Shown: positions 58,155-64,000 of the stretch, piece after piece
Layout: each line of letters opens with the position of its first letter
Numbering within the stretch: the first letter of the stretch is position 1
Origin: Sellimonas catena
Lineage (GTDB): Bacteria > Bacillota > Clostridia > Lachnospirales > Lachnospiraceae
DNA length: 64,000 nucleotides
Reading direction: 5' to 3' (one strand)
Assembly: GCF_045063725.1 (NCBI RefSeq)
Contig: NZ_CP173695.1
Program-made: the position numbers and the translations under genes
Notes under the pieces: model-generated
The model's input: only the letters and a program-made list of their open reading frames with translations
What the model was told of the DNA's origin: nothing
The model's database searches: none

Positions 58155-59018
58155 ATGGACTATTTCAATATTTACCGGGAGATGATCTCCCTCCGGGGTC
58201 TTACTGACCATACTTTAACTTCTTATTCTACTTATATCCGTTCTTATCTGGATTACCTTCACTCTGTTCTTCACAAGCTGCCTGAGGAGGTCTCCTGGGA
58301 TGAACTCCGGGATTTTATCCGCTGGCTTCAGAAGAATCGGTCCCTTTCCGACCGTACCATCAATGCCTGTATCTCCCAGCTCCGGTTCTTCACCATCTAC
58401 GTGCTTCATAAACCATGGGATCCAACACAGCTTCCTATCAGGAAATTCGATTCCTATCTTCCCTTTGTCCCGACCAAAAAGGAAGTCCATACTTTTATCT
58501 CCACCCTGTCGGATCCAAAACCCAAAGCGATGGTTGCACTCATGTATTCTGCCGGCCTCAGGGTCAGCGAAGTCTGCAATCTCCGTTACTGTGATATTGA
58601 GCGCAAAACGATGCGGATCCATGTTGCGCGCTCCAAAAGCCGCTCCGACCGCTATGCAATCCTTTCCCAAAAAGCTCTTGATCTTCTCACCCGCTACTGG
58701 TTTGCATGCGGCCGTCCCTGCGGCTGGCTTTTCCCGAAACAGACGGACCCTTCCCGTCCCATCGATACCTTTTACGTTACAAGACATCTGCGTGCCCATG
58801 AAGAATTTCTCGGCTGGGAACACCGGTTCACCTGCCATTCTTTCCGGCATGCCTTTGGAACTCACCTTTATGAAAACGGGGCCGACCTGCTTACCATCAA
58901 AAATCTCATGGGACACAAGTCCTTGAAGTCGACCCTGATCTATATCCATCTTGCTTCCTTCCAGGACAGGCATGTCTCCTCTCCTTTTGACTGGACGGGA
59001 GGTGATTCCGTTGAGTAA
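58155..59018 (+). CDS. Tyrosine recombinase of the IS91-like element
   Basis: 287 residues, a complete phage-integrase/XerC-like recombinase. An N-terminal SAM-like core-binding domain (to about residue 95) is followed by the catalytic domain with Arg136 (SAGLRVSEV), His228-x-x-Arg231 (CHSFRHAFG), His254 (MGHKS) and Tyr263 (TLIYIHLA). It is not XerC/D by context: it overlaps the transposase gene by 8 nt. IS91-family elements with an upstream tyrosine recombinase gene are known; its role in their transposition is not established. ATG 58155 has AAGGAGGTTCCGTC. Confidence 0.92.
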   Translation: MDYFNIYREMISLRGLTDHTLTSYSTYIRSYLDYLHSVLHKLPEEVSWDELRDFIRWLQKNRSLSDRTINACISQLRFFTIYVLHKPWDPTQLPIRKFDSYLPFVPTKKEVHTFISTLSDPKPKAMVALMYSAGLRVSEVCNLRYCDIERKTMRIHVARSKSRSDRYAILSQKALDLLTRYWFACGRPCGWLFPKQTDPSRPIDTFYVTRHLRAHEEFLGWEHRFTCHSFRHAFGTHLYENGADLLTIKNLMGHKSLKSTLIYIHLASFQDRHVSSPFDWTGGDSVE

Positions 59019-60168
59019 CCTTCCGATTCAAAAAGTCTGGCTGGATTCCTATGACGATTACTGTCTCTCCCAACAGGTTCAGTCTCCGGAACAGCGGAAA
59101 GCCTCCCGTGCAATCCTTGCCTGCAAGTCCGGCGGGCTTGGTGTCAATGTCAGCAGGTGTTCTGAGTGCGGTCATATGGAGTTCCATAATAATTCCTGCC
59201 GCAGCCGCAGCTGTCCAAACTGTCAGGGTGTATTCAAAGAACTCTGGGTCGATCAGCGCAGGGCGGAAGTCATCGATTCCCCTTACTTCCATGTGGTGTT
59301 TACGCTTCCTCATGAGCTCAATCCCCTGATCTACTGCAACCAGAGACTCCTTTACGGTCTGCTCCATCAGTGCTGTGCCCAAACCCTTCTGGAACTCTCT
59401 GCTGACCGGCACTATCTCGGGGCTAAGCCTGGAATCATCCAGGTGCTCCACACCTGGAATCAAGAACTAGACTACCATGTCCACATGCATTGTATTATCT
59501 CCGGCGGCGGACTGACCCCTGACCGGAAAATCCGGAAGGCTTCCTCTGCCTTTTTTATTCCGGTCTATGTCCTTCGGGATAAATTCAAAGGAAAATATCT
59601 CGCCCTCCTGGATTCCCTCTACCAGCAGGAAAAGCTTGTTTTCTCTTCTTCCTGTCATTCCCTGCAGGATCCCCGGGAATGGAAGCGTTTCAAAAACAGC
59701 TTGTATAACAAAGACTGGTGCCCTTATATCAAAGAGACGTTTAACGGGTTTGGCAATGCCATCGAATATCTTGGGCGTTACACGCACCGGATTGCCATTT
59801 CGAACAACCGCATCCTTTCTGTTTCGGAAACCGAAGTGACTTTCTCAGCACGGGGAAAAAAACCGGGAGAGCCCAAACGGCAGATCACTCTCAGCCACAA
59901 AGAGTTTATCCGCCGTTTCCTCATGCATGTGCTCCCTTCCGGTTTTCAAAAGATCCGTTATTATGGATTTCTGAACAACCGGATGAAATCCAGAAACCTC
60001 AAACTGATCTTTCGGATTCAGGGGAGGCAGAGGTTTCGCCAGCGCTATGCCGGGATGTCCATGGCGGAACTGCTGAAAGCAGTCTGGAACATCGACCTGT
60101 CAATCTGTCCGGAATGCGGCTGCGCTTCCATGCAGCAGCTGGGGAGGAGTTATGCTCCTTCCCCATAA
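59011..60168 (+). CDS. IS91-family HUH transposase
   Basis: About 385 residues. An N-terminal zinc ribbon (Cys50, Cys53, Cys68, Cys71: RCSECGHMEF and SRSCPNC) is followed by the HUH nuclease motif HVHMH at about 156-160 in LDYHVHMHCIISGGG. The double-tyrosine motif YLGRY (Tyr253 and Tyr257) is the catalytic pattern of IS91 transposases. The C-terminus has ICPECGCASM. The enzyme nicks DNA and moves the element by a rolling-circle mechanism. The likely start is TTG 59011, with GGAGG 8 nt upstream inside the integrase gene, implying coupled translation. Confidence 0.92.
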   Translation: MSNLPIQKVWLDSYDDYCLSQQVQSPEQRKASRAILACKSGGLGVNVSRCSECGHMEFHNNSCRSRSCPNCQGVFKELWVDQRRAEVIDSPYFHVVFTLPHELNPLIYCNQRLLYGLLHQCCAQTLLELSADRHYLGAKPGIIQVLHTWNQELDYHVHMHCIISGGGLTPDRKIRKASSAFFIPVYVLRDKFKGKYLALLDSLYQQEKLVFSSSCHSLQDPREWKRFKNSLYNKDWCPYIKETFNGFGNAIEYLGRYTHRIAISNNRILSVSETEVTFSARGKKPGEPKRQITLSHKEFIRRFLMHVLPSGFQKIRYYGFLNNRMKSRNLKLIFRIQGRQRFRQRYAGMSMAELLKAVWNIDLSICPECGCASMQQLGRSYAPSP

Positions 60169-60226
60169 ACGAACGTTCTTTTCATATCGCTTTTTAGGCC
60201 TCCCACTGGAAGGTCTGCGAAACATG

Positions 60227-60274
60227 CCCGGAAATCCGATTACCGCCAGGAATTCATCGGATTTTCCCGTTTTT
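60227..60274 (+). terminator. Hairpin after the IS transposase
   Basis: CCCGGAAATCCGAT (60227-60240) pairs with ATCGGATTTTCCCG (60256-60269) with few mismatches, followed by five T. Either a terminator for the transposase or the subterminal hairpin of the IS origin end. Confidence 0.6.
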
Positions 60275-60344
60275 CATATGGAATACGAACTTTTTCGGCT
60301 CTCCGGAAAGATCCAATCCCCATAAGTGATCTGGCTGACCGTCC

Positions 60345-60359
60345 GCGAATTGGTACAAT
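60345..60359 (-). repeat. Right copy of the 15-bp inverted repeat flanking the IS
   Basis: GCGAATTGGTACAAT, the reverse complement of 57892-57906 with one mismatch. Confidence 0.45.
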
Positions 60360-60376
60360 TGGAAAGAATCACATTC

Positions 60377-60411
60377 AGAGCAGTTCCGCTTTACTCAGGA
60401 CTGCTCTTTTT
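60377..60411 (+). terminator. Plus-strand terminator near the convergent amidohydrolase
   Basis: AGAGCAG (60377-60383) pairs with CTGCTCT (60401-60407), extended by TCC/GGA, and is followed by T residues. It terminates transcription coming from the IS side. Confidence 0.75.
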
Positions 60412-60471
60412 CCGCTCTGAATCTGATACTTTCCTGATGAATTATACCACATTTTCCCTGACAGGAGTATC

Positions 60472-61638
60472 TTATGAAACAGACTGCCAGATGACCTTTC
60501 CATCAATCATTGTTTTACACACGCTGGCATCCGTATCGAGTCCCGGCCTTCCTTTCACCAGGATCAGGTCCGCGTCCTTCCCCTCCCGGAGTGTTCCGAC
60601 CCGGTCTTCCACTCCAAGGACGTGCGCCGGATTGATGGTCACCATGCGAAGGGCCCGCAGATACGGTACGCCCTCCCTGACAGCTTCCCCGATATGATGA
60701 TACAAAGACTCTTCGCTGAGAATCGGCGAATCGGTGATCAGCGCCACATTCACGCCACGCTCATCCAGCGTTTTGACCGCTTCGATGTCTACTTTCCGCC
60801 GCTCTCCTGCCGCCCGGTATGTTCCGATCGGCCCGTAGCAGACATCGCATCCGCTTTCCACAATCTCATCGATATAATTGGATGCGCCCCAGGCGTGTTC
60901 CAGCGAGAACCGGACTCCATATGCGTTTGCCACTTCGATAGCGGTCAGCATATCATGCTGGGTACAGTGAATCTTGCATGGAATCTCCCTTTTCAGCGCC
61001 GGGATCATCGCCTCCATGTCCGCATCATATGCCGGATGATCTCCGGATTCTTTTGCTTCCATATAATCTTTTGCTTTTCGGAAGGTGTCCCACAGCACCT
61101 GAGCCACACCCATCCGGGTCATCGGAAGCTGGTTTCTCTCTCCATAGGTTCCTTTCGGATTTCCTCCAAGAGCTATTTTTACGGCACACGGAGCCTTAAT
61201 TGACATGTCAAACACATTATTTCCATATGTCTTCAGCGCAAACGGAAGTCCGCAGAACACATTTCCACTTCCAGGAGTCAAAAGCATCGTCGTAATTCCG
61301 TGGGAATACGCTGCCTTGAATTCTCTTGCCTGCGGATTTACGCTGTATCTTGCATCTATGGACAACGTCACCGGATTTGTCATCTCATTTGCGTCATCCA
61401 CGGAGGATTCTCCGTTAAAATCAAATAATCCGATATGAGAATGCGCCTCGATCAGCCCCGGCATGACATTGAGTCCTGCCGCATCGATCACTTCCACATC
61501 CCCGGAAAGTTCCTCTTCCGGAATACGGGTGCCGATCTTCTTGATCTTTCCGTCCTCCACCAGAATCTCACCTGTGAAAACAGTATCTCCATCTTCCATT
61601 GTGTAAATCGTTCCATTTTGAATCAGAGTCTGTGCCAT
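60472..61638 (-). CDS. Amidohydrolase (imidazolonepropionase-like), catalytic copy
   Basis: 388 residues, amidohydrolase superfamily with the usual small beta-sandwich around a TIM barrel. Metal-ligand candidates are all present: His66-x-His68 in GLIEAHSHIG, His224 and His228 in KIHCTQHDM, His248 in SLEHAWGA and Asp303 in ALITDSP. The C-terminus has the typical GTLREGKDADLILVKG. It hydrolyses a C-N bond in an unknown substrate. Its start overlaps the stop of the paralogous gene upstream (TGATG). The pair lies behind a peptide-type substrate-binding protein, so a peptide, amide or cyclic amino acid derivative is a fair guess. Confidence 0.88.
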   Translation of the reverse strand: MAQTLIQNGTIYTMEDGDTVFTGEILVEDGKIKKIGTRIPEEELSGDVEVIDAAGLNVMPGLIEAHSHIGLFDFNGESSVDDANEMTNPVTLSIDARYSVNPQAREFKAAYSHGITTMLLTPGSGNVFCGLPFALKTYGNNVFDMSIKAPCAVKIALGGNPKGTYGERNQLPMTRMGVAQVLWDTFRKAKDYMEAKESGDHPAYDADMEAMIPALKREIPCKIHCTQHDMLTAIEVANAYGVRFSLEHAWGASNYIDEIVESGCDVCYGPIGTYRAAGERRKVDIEAVKTLDERGVNVALITDSPILSEESLYHHIGEAVREGVPYLRALRMVTINPAHVLGVEDRVGTLREGKDADLILVKGRPGLDTDASVCKTMIDGKVIWQSVS

Positions 61639-62744
61639 CAGAATACCACCTCCCCATTGATCATGCTGGTTCTGACTCTTGCCGCATAAGTTTTCACCGG
61701 ATGTCCGGTATAGATGGAAAGATCCGCATCCTTTCCGGTCTCCAGTGTCCCGATTCTGTCAGATACGCCCAGCATTTTTGCCGGATTCAGCGTCATCATC
61801 TTCACCACTTCTTCCGCGTCCGCTCCTGCCCGGTACACTTCAATGGCGGTCCACAGGAACACTTCTCTTCCCTCTGAAAAACCTCCGTTGGAAGCGGTAA
61901 ACGCAACCAGATTTCCATTCTCATTCAGATCGCAGATTTTCCCAAGATCCATTCCGTGCTTGGTTACCTGTGAGCAGTCGCTGACATTTCCCAAAATCAG
62001 TCCGGCATTCTGCCGCTTGATCTCCTCCAGCGCCCGGTCAAACTCGTACCCGTCCACCAGGACAAGGGATGTATATTCCGTTTTCATCATTTCCAGTACA
62101 CCCTGAATCTCTCCCGCTGTCTGGGCCGCCACAAAGGCCGGCATGCTGCCCTTTTCAAAGATTTCGCAAATCAGTTCTCCCTTTTCTTGTTCCTCCGGAG
62201 CTTTTGCCTTTCTGAGGGCCTCCTGAAAAATCCAGAATGCTCCCATTCTTGTTTTTGGCATCTGGTTTCGTCCGCCATAGACCGATTTCACCTCGGATGT
62301 GACGCTGCACTTGAGTGCCGCCTTTTCTTTGACAAGCCTGTCTGCCATCTTCATATGGGCAGTTTTGCATACGGCAATCTGTCCACCCATCACATTGGCA
62401 TTTCCAGGAGTCAGGCCCACTGCCGTGATCCCGCTCTTATAAAACTCCTGGGCATCGATCTCATCCGGATCAATGGCATATTTCACATTCAGCTGCGGAG
62501 TCAGCGGATCGGTTTTCTCCTGATTGTCCAGATATCTGGACGGCATCCCCATGGCTCCCACAGAGGAATGAGGATCAATGAATCCAGGGAAAATCTCGCA
62601 GCCGGACGCATCGATCACCTCCGCCTCCTGACAGCAGATGCCAGGCGCGATGTCCCGGATCACCCGCCCTTCCGTCAAAATGTCGCATCCATCCAGGACG
62701 GTCCCGTCCCCTACATGGATTCTTCCGTTTTTTATCAGGTACAT
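61638..62744 (-). CDS. Amidohydrolase paralogue lacking metal ligands, probable pseudoenzyme
   Basis: About 368 residues, clearly paralogous to the gene at 60472 (shared NQMPKTRMG-type segment, TPGNANVMGG and the C-terminal GTLETGKDADLSIYTG). The metal ligands are replaced: HxH becomes His59-Ser-Ser61 (DPHSSVG), the His-x3-His pair is Ala206/Ala210 in FVAAQTAGE, the later His is replaced in LVLVDGYEF, and the catalytic Asp is Ala284 in AFTASNGG. The frame is intact and normal in length, so it is conserved rather than decayed. It may be a partner subunit or a binding protein. ATG 62744 has AGGAGGG 11 nt upstream. Confidence 0.82.
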   Translation of the reverse strand: MYLIKNGRIHVGDGTVLDGCDILTEGRVIRDIAPGICCQEAEVIDASGCEIFPGFIDPHSSVGAMGMPSRYLDNQEKTDPLTPQLNVKYAIDPDEIDAQEFYKSGITAVGLTPGNANVMGGQIAVCKTAHMKMADRLVKEKAALKCSVTSEVKSVYGGRNQMPKTRMGAFWIFQEALRKAKAPEEQEKGELICEIFEKGSMPAFVAAQTAGEIQGVLEMMKTEYTSLVLVDGYEFDRALEEIKRQNAGLILGNVSDCSQVTKHGMDLGKICDLNENGNLVAFTASNGGFSEGREVFLWTAIEVYRAGADAEEVVKMMTLNPAKMLGVSDRIGTLETGKDADLSIYTGHPVKTYAARVRTSMINGEVVF

Positions 62745-62768
62745 GCTGTTGTTGTCCCTCCTTTTCTG

Positions 62769-62803
62769 AAAAAAGCCGATCACAAAAGCGACCGGCCCTT
62801 TTT
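62769..62803 (-). terminator. Attenuating terminator between the binding protein and amidohydrolase genes
   Basis: AAAAAG and CCGGTC on one arm pair with GATCGG and CTTTTTT on the other, ending in U on the minus strand. It lies in the 73-nt gap and just before the RBS at the next start. Confidence 0.65.
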
Positions 62804-62816
62804 GCTGACTGGTATT

Positions 62817-64000
62817 CTAATTTTCCACGGAAACCTGTGAAAAGTCTACCAGACCGTTTGTTGCTACATAATAATTTTTTACATGGTTTTTCACGTAAGT
62901 CGGTGATGCTTCCAGGTACATTGGAGCAATCAGGGCATTTCCTACCACAAGCTGTTCCGCCTGAAGATAGATCTCCGCCTTTTCCTTGTCATCTACGACA
63001 TCTTTTGCCTGATTCAGAAGTTCTGTAAACTTCTGGGAATCTTCATTGTTCCATCCTGTCTTGTCCGCGTTGAAATAACCATTGACCGGTTCAAACAGCT
63101 GCAGAAGTGCACTTGGTTCATTATAGTACGGTCCCCAGCCTCCGCAGGCAATGTCATAATCTCCGGCATCGATTTTATCCCACATGATGTTCCATTCCAT
63201 CATATCGATCTGCACATTGATACCAAGCTTTTCTTCCCATACCTGTTTCATCCACTCACCGATCTTCTTGGAAAGCTCTGCTGTTCCGCGGCTTGCGTAG
63301 CGGATTGTCATCTGAGACGGATCTGTACTCTTTCCAAGCTCTGCAAGACCTTCCTGCAGAAGTGCCTTTGGATCTGTGTATTCTTCCTGCATCTGAGTTA
63401 CAAAGTAATTCTTTCCGTCTACAAGCTCTGTATAGGTTTTATCTCCCACCTTCATCGTATCCGGCATCATAGAGTAAATCGGTACAGACATACCATCCCG
63501 GAGCGTATCTACCATTTCCTGCCTGTCAAAAGCAATGGAAAGTGCCTGGCGGATTTTCGTATTGCTCAAATATTCATTTTTCAGATTGAACATAAAGAAA
63601 TCCGGTGCACTGGACGGAACCGTCATCTCCTGGGAGTCGCCGGCCGCCGTGATGGTTTTACCCCAGTTGGTGTCCGATGTGCTGACAACATCCAGCTCGC
63701 CGTTGATAAACGCCTGCACTGCTGTGGAAGATTCCTGGATGACCTTGTAATTGACTTTGTCCAGCTGCATGTCTTCCTGTCCCCAGTACTGATCGTTCTT
63801 CTCCAGAACCATCTCGGTATTCTGATTCCAGCTTGTCACTTTTAACGGTCCGTTGTAGACTGTCTTATCCGGGGCAGTTCCATATTCGGATCCATATTCC
63901 TCATATTTGGCCTGGTTGACCGGATATGCGGAACCTGCTACCAGCTGTAAGAAATAGGACGCCGGGTGTACCAGCTGGATTTCCAGAGTTTCCTCATCCA
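62817..64000 (-). CDS. Peptide/nickel-type ABC transporter substrate-binding protein (5' end outside window)
   Basis: A family 5 extracellular solute-binding protein (OppA/DppA/NikA-like), incomplete: the frame is open through position 64000, so the N-terminus with its lipoprotein signal is missing. The readable part carries YGPLKVTSW-like sequence (VYNGPLKVTSWNQNTEMVLEKN), NTKIRQALSIAFDRQEM and CGGWGPYYNEPSALLQLFEPVNG. It would bind an oligopeptide outside the cell for an ABC importer, whose other genes are probably beyond the window. A GTG at 63839 is inside the gene and is not the true start. It is followed by two amidohydrolase genes. Confidence 0.93.
   Translation of the reverse strand, partial: DEETLEIQLVHPASYFLQLVAGSAYPVNQAKYEEYGSEYGTAPDKTVYNGPLKVTSWNQNTEMVLEKNDQYWGQEDMQLDKVNYKVIQESSTAVQAFINGELDVVSTSDTNWGKTITAAGDSQEMTVPSSAPDFFMFNLKNEYLSNTKIRQALSIAFDRQEMVDTLRDGMSVPIYSMMPDTMKVGDKTYTELVDGKNYFVTQMQEEYTDPKALLQEGLAELGKSTDPSQMTIRYASRGTAELSKKIGEWMKQVWEEKLGINVQIDMMEWNIMWDKIDAGDYDIACGGWGPYYNEPSALLQLFEPVNGYFNADKTGWNNEDSQKFTELLNQAKDVVDDKEKAEIYLQAEQLVVGNALIAPMYLEASPTYVKNHVKNYYVATNGLVDFSQVSVEN

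Larger units (their letters stand above)
58155..60274 (+). mobile_element. IS91-like insertion sequence (tyrosine recombinase + HUH transposase)
   Basis: A two-gene element, both genes intact and overlapping, on the plus strand against a minus-strand neighbourhood. The right side contains a hairpin with a T-run (60227-60274). Exact ends are not resolved. IS91-type elements lack classical terminal inverted repeats and insert by rolling circle beside a short target. Outer repeats at 57892 and 60345 may mark wider limits. Confidence 0.8.
60169..60471. other. Intergenic region right of the IS
   Basis: About 300 bp with no gene seen. It contains the IS-proximal hairpin (60227-60274), the right copy of the flanking repeat (60345-60359) and a plus-strand terminator (60377-60411). 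The last part precedes the stop of the convergent amidohydrolase. Confidence 0.6.

Noticed and set aside
1..64000. CRISPR arrays, tRNA or rRNA genes
   Set aside because: No regularly spaced repeat series, cloverleaf with CCA-proximal motifs or rRNA signature was seen; the gaps are mostly too short.

Overview
The window reads as chromosomal DNA of an anaerobic, low-to-moderate G+C Bacillota, most likely a gut Lachnospiraceae. The signs are two iron-containing alcohol dehydrogenases beside an NfnAB electron-bifurcating pair, formyl-THF synthetase with FolD, Pta-AckA acetate formation, a Rex repressor, a selenocysteine-containing glycine-reductase-type enzyme, and standard sigma-A promoters with strong AGGAGG ribosome binding sites. 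Almost every gene is on the minus strand. The exceptions are an ABC-F gene, tmcAL and an insertion sequence. The window ends inside a gene at position 64000. No rRNA, tRNA or CRISPR was seen.

Layout, left to right: rlmH, an acyltransferase and helD (1-3.7 kb). panE, Fe-ADH, NfnB/NfnA and a second Fe-ADH (3.7-9.8 kb). A TPR/chitobiase-C membrane protein with folD and fhs (10-13.5 kb). ftsK, a ClpP-like tepA, metY, a CFI-box protein, yebC, a CBS/CorC protein, mazF, alr, nnr and rex (13.5-24.6 kb). ABC-F on plus (24.7-26.7 kb). A probable Re-citrate synthase/gntR/icd operon under a perfect 30-bp palindromic operator (26.7-30.1 kb). A small unknown gene, ilvA, ftsY, smc, rnc, acpP and plsX (30.2-38.4 kb). 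An accessory block of thrE, ykvI, grdB (UGA=Sec), grdE, tetR and grdX (38.5-45.1 kb). rpmF, yceD, ackA, pta and mgtE (45.2-49.7 kb). tmcAL on plus, then degV, an MBL hydrolase, coaE and polA (49.8-56.1 kb). mntP behind a yybP-ykoY (Mn2+) riboswitch (56.1-57 kb). An atypical phosphoribosyltransferase followed by a cluster of palindromes (57.1-57.8 kb). An IS91-like element carrying a tyrosine recombinase (58.1-60.3 kb). Two overlapping amidohydrolase paralogues behind a peptide-type substrate-binding protein (60.5 kb to the end).

How the genes work together: Pta-AckA, the alcohol dehydrogenases, NfnAB and Rex belong to fermentative redox balance. The probable citrate synthase and NADP-isocitrate dehydrogenase would supply 2-oxoglutarate for glutamate, with aconitase not present here. 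The usual pta-ackA-yceD-rpmF-plsX-acpP-rnc-smc-ftsY backbone is interrupted between rpmF and plsX by the reductase/transporter block.

The most interesting items are: (1) the orphan glycine/betaine/sarcosine-reductase-like component B (grdE-grdB) with a well-formed SECIS hairpin and its own TetR regulator, GrdX and YkvI transporter, but no GrdA/C/D here; (2) an amidohydrolase pair in which one copy has lost every recognisable metal ligand; (3) the autoregulated citrate synthase operon with its palindrome; (4) a terminator hairpin whose 3' arm is the ribosome binding site of the next gene (tepA); (5) the Mn riboswitch with its overlapping terminator.
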